Source of the DNA: Thermoclostridium sp036562185
GTDB taxonomy: Bacteria > Bacillota > Clostridia > DSM-8532
NCBI GenBank assembly: GCA_036562185.1
Contig: DATCKN010000040.1
Span: 1 to 64,000 of the forward strand
Direction of reading: 5' to 3'
Length of the DNA stretch: 64,000 bases
Shown here in pieces: positions 7,898 through 15,554 of the stretch (position 1 is the stretch's first letter; the number at the start of each line of letters is the position of its first letter). Made by a program: the position numbers and the translations under genes. Below the pieces are notes generated by a model. The model was given only the letters and a program-made list of their open reading frames with translations, ran no database searches and was not told the DNA's origin.

Positions 7898-10189
7898 TCA
7901 GTTTGCTGAATTTTTCAAAACAGCATTGCTATTTACCTGCTGATTCTTCTGTTCCCTGTATTTCCCGGGGCTTATACCGTAAATTTGCTTAAATTTACGT
8001 GTAAAACTGGCTAAATCAACATATCCCACCTTTTCCATAACGTCCTTTACACGAAGCTCGGTACCGCACAATAACCTGCATGCTTCTTCCATTCTTTTTT
8101 TAGTTAAATAATCTATGAAATTCATACCCGAATTATTTCTGAAAAAACGGCTCAGGTATGATTCAGTCATGTCAAACTTGCTGGCAAGGCCTTTTAAACA
8201 CAGGCTTTGATTCATGTAATTCATATCAATATAACTGATAATCTCATTATATACCAGCTTTTCTTCATTCCTGTTCTGGCTTTCAACAGCATCTATGATT
8301 TTTAAACAAAGCCTCTTCAGGCTGTTAAGAAAATCATTTATGCTTGTATAGTGAATCATTAGATCAATTTCTTCATTACCTCCGCTTACCTTCATTTTTT
8401 CCACAACCGGCCATATTTCCTGAATAATGCTGAAAACCATAAAGCGCAAACCCACAGGGTCAGAATTAAGCTTTTGTGTGTGAAGCAATTCGGATAATTC
8501 AGCAATTGATTCTTCCACAGTAACCCTGTTTCCCTGATTAAGGCCCTGAATCAGGCGTAATTGTGCTTTTGCCGGGTACCAGTACGGGCTTGAATGGCGG
8601 CGGGTTTTCAACTCGTCAAAAAAGACAGTCTGATTTCCGTTGTGAACAGCAGCTTCAGCTGCTGAAACTGCTTCAGTAAAAGAGCGGCTTAGCATTGAGA
8701 TACCGTTGTATGTCTGTCCGATTCCCAAAATAGGTTCTATGTCCAGTGTGGACATAATCGTTTCCCTTATGCGTTGCACTGTATTTATGAGGTTTTCATC
8801 CGTCGTGTCGGAATTCAATATTATTGCGAAACAACCCTGGTAATCCATCTCAACACAGTAATGCGCCGATTTGAATTTCATACAGCGGATTGCTTCCTTC
8901 ACTTTTTCCCTTTCTGCAATAAGAAGCTTCCTCGAAGGTTTAAATACTATGACGCAAAAATACGGGCCGCCGAGGTCAATTCGAAGACTTTTTAAGCTTT
9001 CTGCAAATTTGGGACTGTTAAAGTTAACATTGCTGGTCAGTATTTTATGTAAAAAGTGCTCAGCCAGTATAGCCCTGTTTTCTTCAATTTGATTTTTCAT
9101 ACCTTCATTGTTATCAATAATTGCTTTAATTGAATTGCTTATTTCTTTAAGCTCGTCCTTGCCCTTTTTACCCACACTTTCTTTCTGTGGTATCATCTGC
9201 CTGAGGGATATGGAAATATGGCGAATTGGGATATAATTCCTGAAAGCAAGCAAAACCCCGGTGATAATACATATAATAAGCAAAACGCTGATAGTAGCTA
9301 TAATGGGCTTTTTAACATTTACAAGCCTTGTGGCGAATTGGGAATGCGGAAAAACTGACAGATACAACCAGCCATTCACATCTGACTGGATGGCAATTAC
9401 CGAGTGTTTTTTGTTCCCTATATTTACTCTTTTTATTTCTCCAGCATTGCTTTTTAATGCTGTTGCTATATCAGAAGGCGAATACTCAATATTATGCTGG
9501 CTGGTGAAAAGAATTTCTCCTTTTGCGTTCAGTATGTATAGTGCATTATCTATGTCACTTTCTATACTCGTGAGAAGCTGTTCAAATGATTCTGCATTTA
9601 TCAATCCAATAATAGTCCCAAACCGGCCGGTACTATTCCCCCATGGATATGTTAAAACAGCCAGCCGGTCGGTCCCTTTTTGACTCAGGTACCTGTTTCC
9701 CGGGCTAAACCCGAAATCAGGGGTGTCATAAATCAGACCGTAAAAATCACCATAACCCCAATCTCCGGTAAACTTAAAGTGATTTATAAAATAATCAAAG
9801 GTCATAACACCTTTATCCGAGTATAAAGTATCATCACCGCGTATGAATAATATCATCTCATCCAGGAAATTAGCCTGGGAATGGTATGTTTTCAACCGGT
9901 AAATTGCTTTATACCTCCCGTAATTTGATCTCTGCAGCTGATACGGCGTCAAATCCGGATCGTAGGAAAGCTGGTTGGCCATAAGCCTTATAGTTTCCAG
10001 CTTCCCGTCTATATTTTTCATAACCTGATTCAGGGCATATCTTTGCATGGTCTCATACTCACTGACAATCTGTTCAAAAGAACTTCGGAAATAAATTGAA
10101 ATCAGCAGCAATACAGGAATTAATACAAAACAAAGATTATATAAAACATACTTTCTTAATAAAACAGATTGTCCATAATCTTTAGCCAC
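7898..10189 (-). CDS. Membrane-anchored AraC-family regulator, locus B (YesS-like)
   Basis: A 763-residue one-component sensor-regulator. A membrane helix lies near residues 17-33, followed by a large extracellular region of about 250 residues resembling a Cache-type sensor. A second helix (IIATISVLLIICIITGV) lies near residue 295, then a cytosolic linker, and two AraC helix-turn-helices occupy the last 100 residues (VKDVMEKVGYVDLASFTRKF, then YGISPGKYRE). This is the architecture of Bacillus YesS, which controls rhamnogalacturonan genes. The likely start is a GTG at 10189 behind GAGAGTGAT. The gene is divergent from importer B across 394 bases, so it presumably senses that importer's ligand and activates it. 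Confidence 0.9.
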   Translation of the reverse strand: MAKDYGQSVLLRKYVLYNLCFVLIPVLLLISIYFRSSFEQIVSEYETMQRYALNQVMKNIDGKLETIRLMANQLSYDPDLTPYQLQRSNYGRYKAIYRLKTYHSQANFLDEMILFIRGDDTLYSDKGVMTFDYFINHFKFTGDWGYGDFYGLIYDTPDFGFSPGNRYLSQKGTDRLAVLTYPWGNSTGRFGTIIGLINAESFEQLLTSIESDIDNALYILNAKGEILFTSQHNIEYSPSDIATALKSNAGEIKRVNIGNKKHSVIAIQSDVNGWLYLSVFPHSQFATRLVNVKKPIIATISVLLIICIITGVLLAFRNYIPIRHISISLRQMIPQKESVGKKGKDELKEISNSIKAIIDNNEGMKNQIEENRAILAEHFLHKILTSNVNFNSPKFAESLKSLRIDLGGPYFCVIVFKPSRKLLIAEREKVKEAIRCMKFKSAHYCVEMDYQGCFAIILNSDTTDENLINTVQRIRETIMSTLDIEPILGIGQTYNGISMLSRSFTEAVSAAEAAVHNGNQTVFFDELKTRRHSSPYWYPAKAQLRLIQGLNQGNRVTVEESIAELSELLHTQKLNSDPVGLRFMVFSIIQEIWPVVEKMKVSGGNEEIDLMIHYTSINDFLNSLKRLCLKIIDAVESQNRNEEKLVYNEIISYIDMNYMNQSLCLKGLASKFDMTESYLSRFFRNNSGMNFIDYLTKKRMEEACRLLCGTELRVKDVMEKVGYVDLASFTRKFKQIYGISPGKYREQKNQQVNSNAVLKNSAN

Positions 10190-10583
10190 TTGAATATCAC
10201 TCTCTTTTATGAAAAAATATTATGGATAAAGTAAAAGCATGAAACTCCAATGTTTCAGTTACCTCGGAAGTTCCTGGAATATACCCGGTATATTTATATT
10301 TCATATATATTATTGCACATATTAATAACTGATGTCAAAATTTATATGCATTTTGCATTATTTTCTCAATAAAATTACCATGCATTTTAGACCAAATCCA
10401 CAATCAAGCTTAAAATCATTGATTTATCCGGGCAGAACAGGTAACGTTGTAACATCTGCAAACTATGTAATTATGGCATATTGAAAATCATGCTTTATGT
10501 TTTACAATAAAAACAGATTCAAAAAACCAAATTATCCGTCTGTTGTTCTGTTAAGCAAATAAAAAGGTATAAGGAGAGCTTCT
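10190..10583. other. Divergent control region, AraC-B / importer B
   Basis: AT-rich 394 bases with no gene. It holds the importer B promoter at 10481-10508 and a GTAAC direct repeat (GTAACGTTGTAAC, near 10441) that could be part of an activator site. No clear full palindrome is visible. Confidence 0.5.
10481..10508 (+). promoter_or_regulatory. Candidate sigma-A promoter of importer B
   Basis: TTGAAA, 16-base spacer, TACAAT, ending 75 bases before the lplB-B start codon. Both hexamers match the consensus at five of six positions or close to it. Confidence 0.55.
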
Positions 10584-11498
10584 ATGACAAAAAGGAAATC
10601 ACCCTTAGTAAGAATAAAAGAAAGTTGGAGATTATACGTATTATTGCTCCCGGCCGTTTTATACCTTGCAATATTCCATTATGCACCCATTTACGGACTT
10701 CAAATCGCTTTTAAGGATTTTGTTCCTTCTCTGGGTATTACCGGTAGCAAGTGGGTCGGCCTTAAACATTTTAAGTATTTTATATCTTCTCCCCAATTTC
10801 CCATACTTATGAGAAATACTTTATTATTAAGCGTATATTCATTGATATTTACTTTTCCGCTTCCTATAATTCTTGCACTGATGCTGAACGAAACCCGATC
10901 GGTGGTTTTGAAGAAGACCGTCCAGAACATTACTTATGCCCCCCATTTTATCTCAACCGTTGTGTTATGCGGTATGGTTATTATATTTTTATCACCATCC
11001 TCAGGGGTTATTAATACATTTTTAAAAATGTTGGGACATGAACCGGTTGATTTTATGACAAAAGAGCAATACTGGAGATCAATTTATATAATTTCCGGTA
11101 TATGGAAGAATACAGGCTGGTCATCTATTATATATCTGGCTGCACTATCCGGTGTAGACCCGCAACTTTATGATGCTGCACATATTGACGGTGCGTCGAG
11201 GCTTCAAAGAATTTGGCATATAAACATACCTGGTATTATTCCAACGGCAGTTCTGCTGTTTATCATGAATTGCGGACAGATAATGAGCGTTGGTTTTGAA
11301 AAAGTATACCTGCTTCAAAATTCATTGAACCTTCCCGTTTCTGAGGTTATATCAACCTATGTTTACAAAACAGGACTTTTGGGTGCTAAATTCAGTTACA
11401 CTTCGGCGATAGGACTGTTTAATTCAGTAATTAACGTAACTTTACTGCTTATTGTAAACAAGATTTCATCCAAAGTCAGTGACATTATGTTATTTTAG
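10584..11498 (+). CDS. Sugar ABC transporter permease, LplB class, locus B
   Basis: A 304-residue permease with membrane segments from about residue 15 and the N-terminal LYVLLLPAVLYLAIFHYAPIYG pattern diagnostic of LplB-type proteins. The EAA loop is DAAHIDGASRLQRIWHI. The ATG follows AAGGAGAG. It is the first gene of an lplB-ytcP-SBP operon and the next gene starts 12 bases after its stop. It forms the membrane channel with the YtcP-type partner and needs an ATPase encoded elsewhere. Confidence 0.94.
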   Translation: MTKRKSPLVRIKESWRLYVLLLPAVLYLAIFHYAPIYGLQIAFKDFVPSLGITGSKWVGLKHFKYFISSPQFPILMRNTLLLSVYSLIFTFPLPIILALMLNETRSVVLKKTVQNITYAPHFISTVVLCGMVIIFLSPSSGVINTFLKMLGHEPVDFMTKEQYWRSIYIISGIWKNTGWSSIIYLAALSGVDPQLYDAAHIDGASRLQRIWHINIPGIIPTAVLLFIMNCGQIMSVGFEKVYLLQNSLNLPVSEVISTYVYKTGLLGAKFSYTSAIGLFNSVINVTLLLIVNKISSKVSDIMLF

Positions 11499-11510
11499 TG
11501 GAGGATAAGC

Positions 11511-12419
11511 ATGAAAAGGAATAAAAAGTCACAAATTAAAGACAGCAGAAACGACAGAATATTTGGGTTTATTGTAGACTTCCTTCTTATTATAATCGGA
11601 CTTGTCACACTGTTCCCTCTTATTTTTGTCTTATCTGCATCGGTAAGTGATCCTGTAATGGTAAACTCGGGAAAGGTTCTTTTGCTCCCGAAAGGTTTTA
11701 ACCTTGACGGTTATCTGGCTGTATTTGAAAATGAATGGGTGCTTACCGGATACAGAAACAGTTTTATTTATACAGTGGTCGGTACTTTTCTGAATGTCCT
11801 GGTAACATTTATGGCTGCATATTCATTGTCAAGAAAAGATATGTATGGTCACAGATTAATAACAATATACATGGTTTTTACCATGTGGTTCGGCGGCGGA
11901 TTAATTCCTACTTTCATTGTTGTCAACAAACTTGGGCTTGTTAACAGGCCTGTCGTAATGGTCATATTAGGGCTCATTTCTATTTACAACTGCATAATAT
12001 GCCGTTCTTTCATTCAGACCAGTATACCGTATGAACTGCAGGAAGCAGCAAGAATTGACGGATGTAATGATTTCGGTATAGTCTGGAAAATTGTTTTCCC
12101 GCTTTCAAAACCGGTTCTCGCAATTCTCTGCCTGTACTATGCATTAGGTCATTGGAACGGATATTTTAACGCATTAATATATTTGGATGACAGGAAGTAT
12201 CAGACACTTCAGATTTTTCTCCGTGAAATCCTGATACAGAATTCAAGGGTTAAGGTGGATGACTCGGTGGACTTGGAAGCAATGGTACGCCGTGCGCAAA
12301 TGGCCCAGGTCATGAAGTACAGCCTTATTGTTGTAGCATCGGTACCTATGTTGATAATTTATCCCTTTGTCCAAAAGTTTTTTGTGCAGGGGGTAATGAT
12401 AGGTTCAATCAAAGGTTAA
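11511..12419 (+). CDS. Carbohydrate ABC transporter permease, YtcP class, locus B
   Basis: A 302-residue membrane permease and partner of the LplB-type protein upstream. The EAA loop is EAARIDGCNDFGIVWKI and the C-terminus VQKFFVQGVMIGSIKG is typical of YtcP. The start follows GTGGAGG with good spacing. Its stop is followed within four bases by a stem-loop and then the binding-protein gene, the same layout as loci A, D and G. Confidence 0.94.
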   Translation: MKRNKKSQIKDSRNDRIFGFIVDFLLIIIGLVTLFPLIFVLSASVSDPVMVNSGKVLLLPKGFNLDGYLAVFENEWVLTGYRNSFIYTVVGTFLNVLVTFMAAYSLSRKDMYGHRLITIYMVFTMWFGGGLIPTFIVVNKLGLVNRPVVMVILGLISIYNCIICRSFIQTSIPYELQEAARIDGCNDFGIVWKIVFPLSKPVLAILCLYYALGHWNGYFNALIYLDDRKYQTLQIFLREILIQNSRVKVDDSVDLEAMVRRAQMAQVMKYSLIVVASVPMLIIYPFVQKFFVQGVMIGSIKG

Positions 12420-12422
12420 AGA

Positions 12423-12447
12423 ATATCATGCGTTTAACGCTTGATAT
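12423..12447 (+). other. Intercistronic stem-loop before SBP-B
   Basis: Arms ATATCATGCGT and ACGCTTGATAT pair over 11 positions with one mismatch around a 3-base loop. It lies between the permease stop and the SBP ribosome binding site (AAGGAGG). No T-run follows. Confidence 0.6.
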
Positions 12448-12475
12448 ATAATTTTGCAAATAAGGAGGTCAAATT

Positions 12476-14155
12476 ATGTGTACAAAAAAATTTCCAACAA
12501 AAACAGTATCGGTACTTTTACTGTTGACAATCATGCTATCCCTAGCAGCATGTGGCAAGACCGGTACAAGCACCCCGTCAAATTCCCAGGATACAGGCGT
12601 ACAGCAACAACAAACCGTGGATGATGGTTCACAGGTTGACACTTTTACCCTGATGCTCAGAACAGATCCAACGCTGGGTGATTGGAATAAAATGTGGTGC
12701 ATGGACATCATTGAAGAAAAGACAAAAGTTCGTTTCGAGGTAACTGCTGTAAGTAAGGAAGGATGGGAGGAAAAGAAGAATCTTGCCTTTGCTACAGGAA
12801 ATTACCCCGACTGCTTCCTGAATGACCTGTCCGACATTGACCTTGCTACCTATGGAGGCCAGGGAATAATTCTCGCACTTGAAAAATACATAACCCCTGA
12901 AATTATGCCTAACTTCTATGCAGTTATGAACGACGGATATCCAAGCCTTAAAGCTTCAATGACCTTCCCTGACGGACATATCTACTCATTTAAAGGCCTT
13001 TCGGGTGCAGAACGTGAATATGCGCTTAACAGATTCTGGCTTAACAAAGCATGGGCTGAAAAATTGGGAGTTAAAATACCCGAAACTCTTGATGAATTCT
13101 ATACATATCTTAAAGCAGTCAAAGACGGAGATCCCAATGAAAACGGCGATCCCACGGACGAAATTCCATTGGGCGGAAAATATGATCCACAGGGTGATCC
13201 TTATTATGATGCTTTTATTCCCATTCTTACTGCTTTCGGTTTTACTGAAAGAAGGTACGAAGCTGTTGACGGTGTAGTGCAATATAACCCTGTACAGCCC
13301 GTCTACAAGGAATTCCTCAAATATATGCATAAATTATACAGTGAGGGCTTAATTGACCCTGAATATTTCTCGCAGACAGACGATTTAAGAAAATCCAAGG
13401 AAGCTCAGGGTTTAGTGGCAAGCTTCACCGATCACGCCGCATGGCTGAATATACCTGATGAAAATATTTGGCGGCAGTATGGTTCAATAGAGCCAATGAC
13501 AAGTGCATATAACGACAAGAAACTTTGGCCGGCAAAAGATGCCATCCTTTATGGAGCGCTTGCCATCACTAACAAAGTTAAAGATGAAGCCAAGATAATA
13601 AAACTTATGAAGTTCTGTGACTGGTGTTATTCCGAGGAAGGCACCACAGCTCTCTGGCGCGGCCCCGAAAAGGGAACCATTCCAGGTCAGCCCGATTATG
13701 GCTGGTATTGGGAAGAAGTTGACGGTGTCAAGTTAAGAAAATATGCATATCCTCAAGACAAGTACAAATCGTCCAGTGAATGGATAGCAGCTGAAATTAA
13801 GCCTGGCAACAATTACTGGCCATATGCAGGTACTGCAAAACGCTCTGACCCGGTTGATAAAAAATCATCATCCTGGCACCTGACAGAGAACATAGTAACT
13901 TACAATCTGCCGTACTATCATGTTGGATGGCCTGTAACAATCCGCTTCACTCCGGAAGAATCTGATGAGCTTTCGCTTATACGCACCGACCTGGAATCTT
14001 TTGTCGAGCAAATGGAAGCTCAGATGATTATAGGCGAAATAGACATAGATACAGGATTCGATACACTGGTTAAAGGCTGTGAAGCCCGTAACTTAAGCAG
14101 ATACCTCCAGATTCTCCAGAAAGCATACGATCGCTATGTGGCTGCTCTGAATTGA
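12476..14155 (+). CDS. Sugar ABC transporter solute-binding lipoprotein, locus B
   Basis: A 559-residue extracellular lipoprotein. The signal peptide ends in lipobox LAAC (Cys at about residue 24), followed by a Ser/Thr/Gln-rich linker. The mature part is a large YtcQ/LplA-like sugar-binding protein, with WLNKAWAEKLGVKIPETLDE as the usual hinge segment and DPNENGDPTDEIPLGG resembling the Asp/Asn-rich calcium-binding loop common in this group. The C-terminal half, with many aromatic residues, is probably the ligand cleft. The start follows AAGGAGGTC. It ends the operon and a strong terminator follows. Confidence 0.94.
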   Translation: MCTKKFPTKTVSVLLLLTIMLSLAACGKTGTSTPSNSQDTGVQQQQTVDDGSQVDTFTLMLRTDPTLGDWNKMWCMDIIEEKTKVRFEVTAVSKEGWEEKKNLAFATGNYPDCFLNDLSDIDLATYGGQGIILALEKYITPEIMPNFYAVMNDGYPSLKASMTFPDGHIYSFKGLSGAEREYALNRFWLNKAWAEKLGVKIPETLDEFYTYLKAVKDGDPNENGDPTDEIPLGGKYDPQGDPYYDAFIPILTAFGFTERRYEAVDGVVQYNPVQPVYKEFLKYMHKLYSEGLIDPEYFSQTDDLRKSKEAQGLVASFTDHAAWLNIPDENIWRQYGSIEPMTSAYNDKKLWPAKDAILYGALAITNKVKDEAKIIKLMKFCDWCYSEEGTTALWRGPEKGTIPGQPDYGWYWEEVDGVKLRKYAYPQDKYKSSSEWIAAEIKPGNNYWPYAGTAKRSDPVDKKSSSWHLTENIVTYNLPYYHVGWPVTIRFTPEESDELSLIRTDLESFVEQMEAQMIIGEIDIDTGFDTLVKGCEARNLSRYLQILQKAYDRYVAALN

Positions 14156-14182
14156 TTTTAGTTTCAAATCTGCTGCAAAACC

Positions 14183-14213
14183 AAAGCCGGGATAATTCTT
14201 CCCGGCTTTTTAT
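14183..14213 (+). terminator. Rho-independent terminator of operon B
   Basis: AAAGCCGGG / CCCGGCTTT stem of nine base pairs with a 9-base loop, followed by a T-rich tail, 27 bases after the SBP-B stop. Confidence 0.85.
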
Positions 14214-14239
14214 ATTATCAGTCAGATACCGTATAATGC

Positions 14240-15115
14240 TTAGCTGCTTTTCCTTTTTCTTATCAATAGATTTCTGCAGCTTTCCAGAAAGTATGAATCA
14301 GCATAATCCAAGCATCCGTCTTTTGCATATGCAATGAGGAATTTCCTGATCTGTGCCCTGTTTTCATCGTATAATTCAGTACTCTCGAACAGCTCCTTAT
14401 ACGATTCAAAAAGCCTTATTTTCATGTTGATTATATTTTTAAGAGTGCACTGCTGCTCTACCAGACTGTTTTTTGTCTTAACATAGTAATAAACAGGATT
14501 ACTTAATGAAGCAAAAGATTCGGAATATCTTAAGTAATCCAGGTTAAACAGGAAATCTTCGCACCAGTTCAAATCAGTACAGCAGGTTATTCCATGTGCT
14601 TTAATTATGTCTGCCCGGTACAGTTTGTTCCACATTACACCATAATAAAAATTTGCAGGAGCTTTCATCATATGAGAAATGAATTCTTTTTTATCCATAA
14701 CCTTATTGGCAGTAATATTGCTTTTTTCAGATTTCCTACCATTAATGACCCTGTAAAAACCCGCTATAACCAAATCGCAATTTGATTCCTGCATTCTGTC
14801 CACCAGATCTTTTGTCGCGTTTTCCGAAATCCAGTCATCACTGTCAACGAATTGAAAATACTGCCCTGATGCATATGACATTCCTGTGTTACGCGTATCC
14901 GAAACTCCGGTATTCTGCTTATCAATAACTATTATCCTTGAATCCATCTTTGCATATTCCCTGCATATTGTAAGACTGTTATCCGTGCTTCCGTCATTAA
15001 CAAGGATTATTTCGGTATTTTGATACTGCTGTTTCAGGATACTGTTAATACACCGGACCAATGTTTTCTCCGAATTGTACACAGGAACTATAATGCTAAC
15101 CAGTGGTTGTGCCAT
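14240..15115 (-). CDS. Family 2 glycosyltransferase
   Basis: A 291-residue GT2 enzyme with a GT-A fold. The N-terminal nucleotide-sugar site begins VSIIVPVYNSEKTLVRCINS, then NDGSTD (Asp41) and the metal-binding FVDSDDW (Asp91-Ser-Asp-Asp94). It has no membrane segment, so it is a soluble or peripheral transferase, as in cell-wall, capsule or glycolipid decoration. The ATG follows GGGGGATGAAAT. It is a lone minus-strand gene between importer B and the rhamnosidase; no partner polysaccharide genes are nearby. Donor and acceptor are unknown. Confidence 0.9.
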   Translation of the reverse strand: MAQPLVSIIVPVYNSEKTLVRCINSILKQQYQNTEIILVNDGSTDNSLTICREYAKMDSRIIVIDKQNTGVSDTRNTGMSYASGQYFQFVDSDDWISENATKDLVDRMQESNCDLVIAGFYRVINGRKSEKSNITANKVMDKKEFISHMMKAPANFYYGVMWNKLYRADIIKAHGITCCTDLNWCEDFLFNLDYLRYSESFASLSNPVYYYVKTKNSLVEQQCTLKNIINMKIRLFESYKELFESTELYDENRAQIRKFLIAYAKDGCLDYADSYFLESCRNLLIRKRKSS

Positions 15116-15554
15116 ATTTCATCCCCCAAAACATAAACGTATTTATTCTCTATATCAAAAAGCCATTTTAACATCAGTTCTTTAAAAGCAAATATATTAT
15201 ATCACGTCATAAATCAATTTTTCTACTTACAGCTAAACTAATTTAATAATACCATTTTTACCTGATATGATTAATGGCATATGATTAAGGTGAAAAAGGC
15301 TTCACCTCATTTATCCGGTTTGAATCTCTTTGTGTAATAAACATAAAAAATCACATAAATTATCCGGAAAATTGTAAACTAATTCACAGATATTACCGAT
15401 AAATATTATAGAATAACCATTCTGTCTTATCAGTCACATAATTTATGAATGTGAAGTTAAGATCTTTTTTTTTACCAGTTTCATACCGGCACATAAATAT
15501 AAATAATAATATTCGTAGTTTTAACACTACGCTTATAGAGGCAGGAGATATTTT
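15116..15554. other. Intergenic region upstream of the rhamnosidase gene
   Basis: AT-rich 439 bases separating divergent GT2 and GH78 genes. Two small inverted repeats are visible: AGGTGAA / TTCACCT (15288-15307) and CGTAGT / ACTACG (15514-15531), the latter directly before the GH78 ribosome binding site. I see no convincing promoter hexamers. Confidence 0.4.

Noticed and set aside
9261..9683. 140-codon plus-strand frame inside the membrane AraC-B gene
   Set aside because: Antisense to a well-supported gene, with no family resemblance or binding site.
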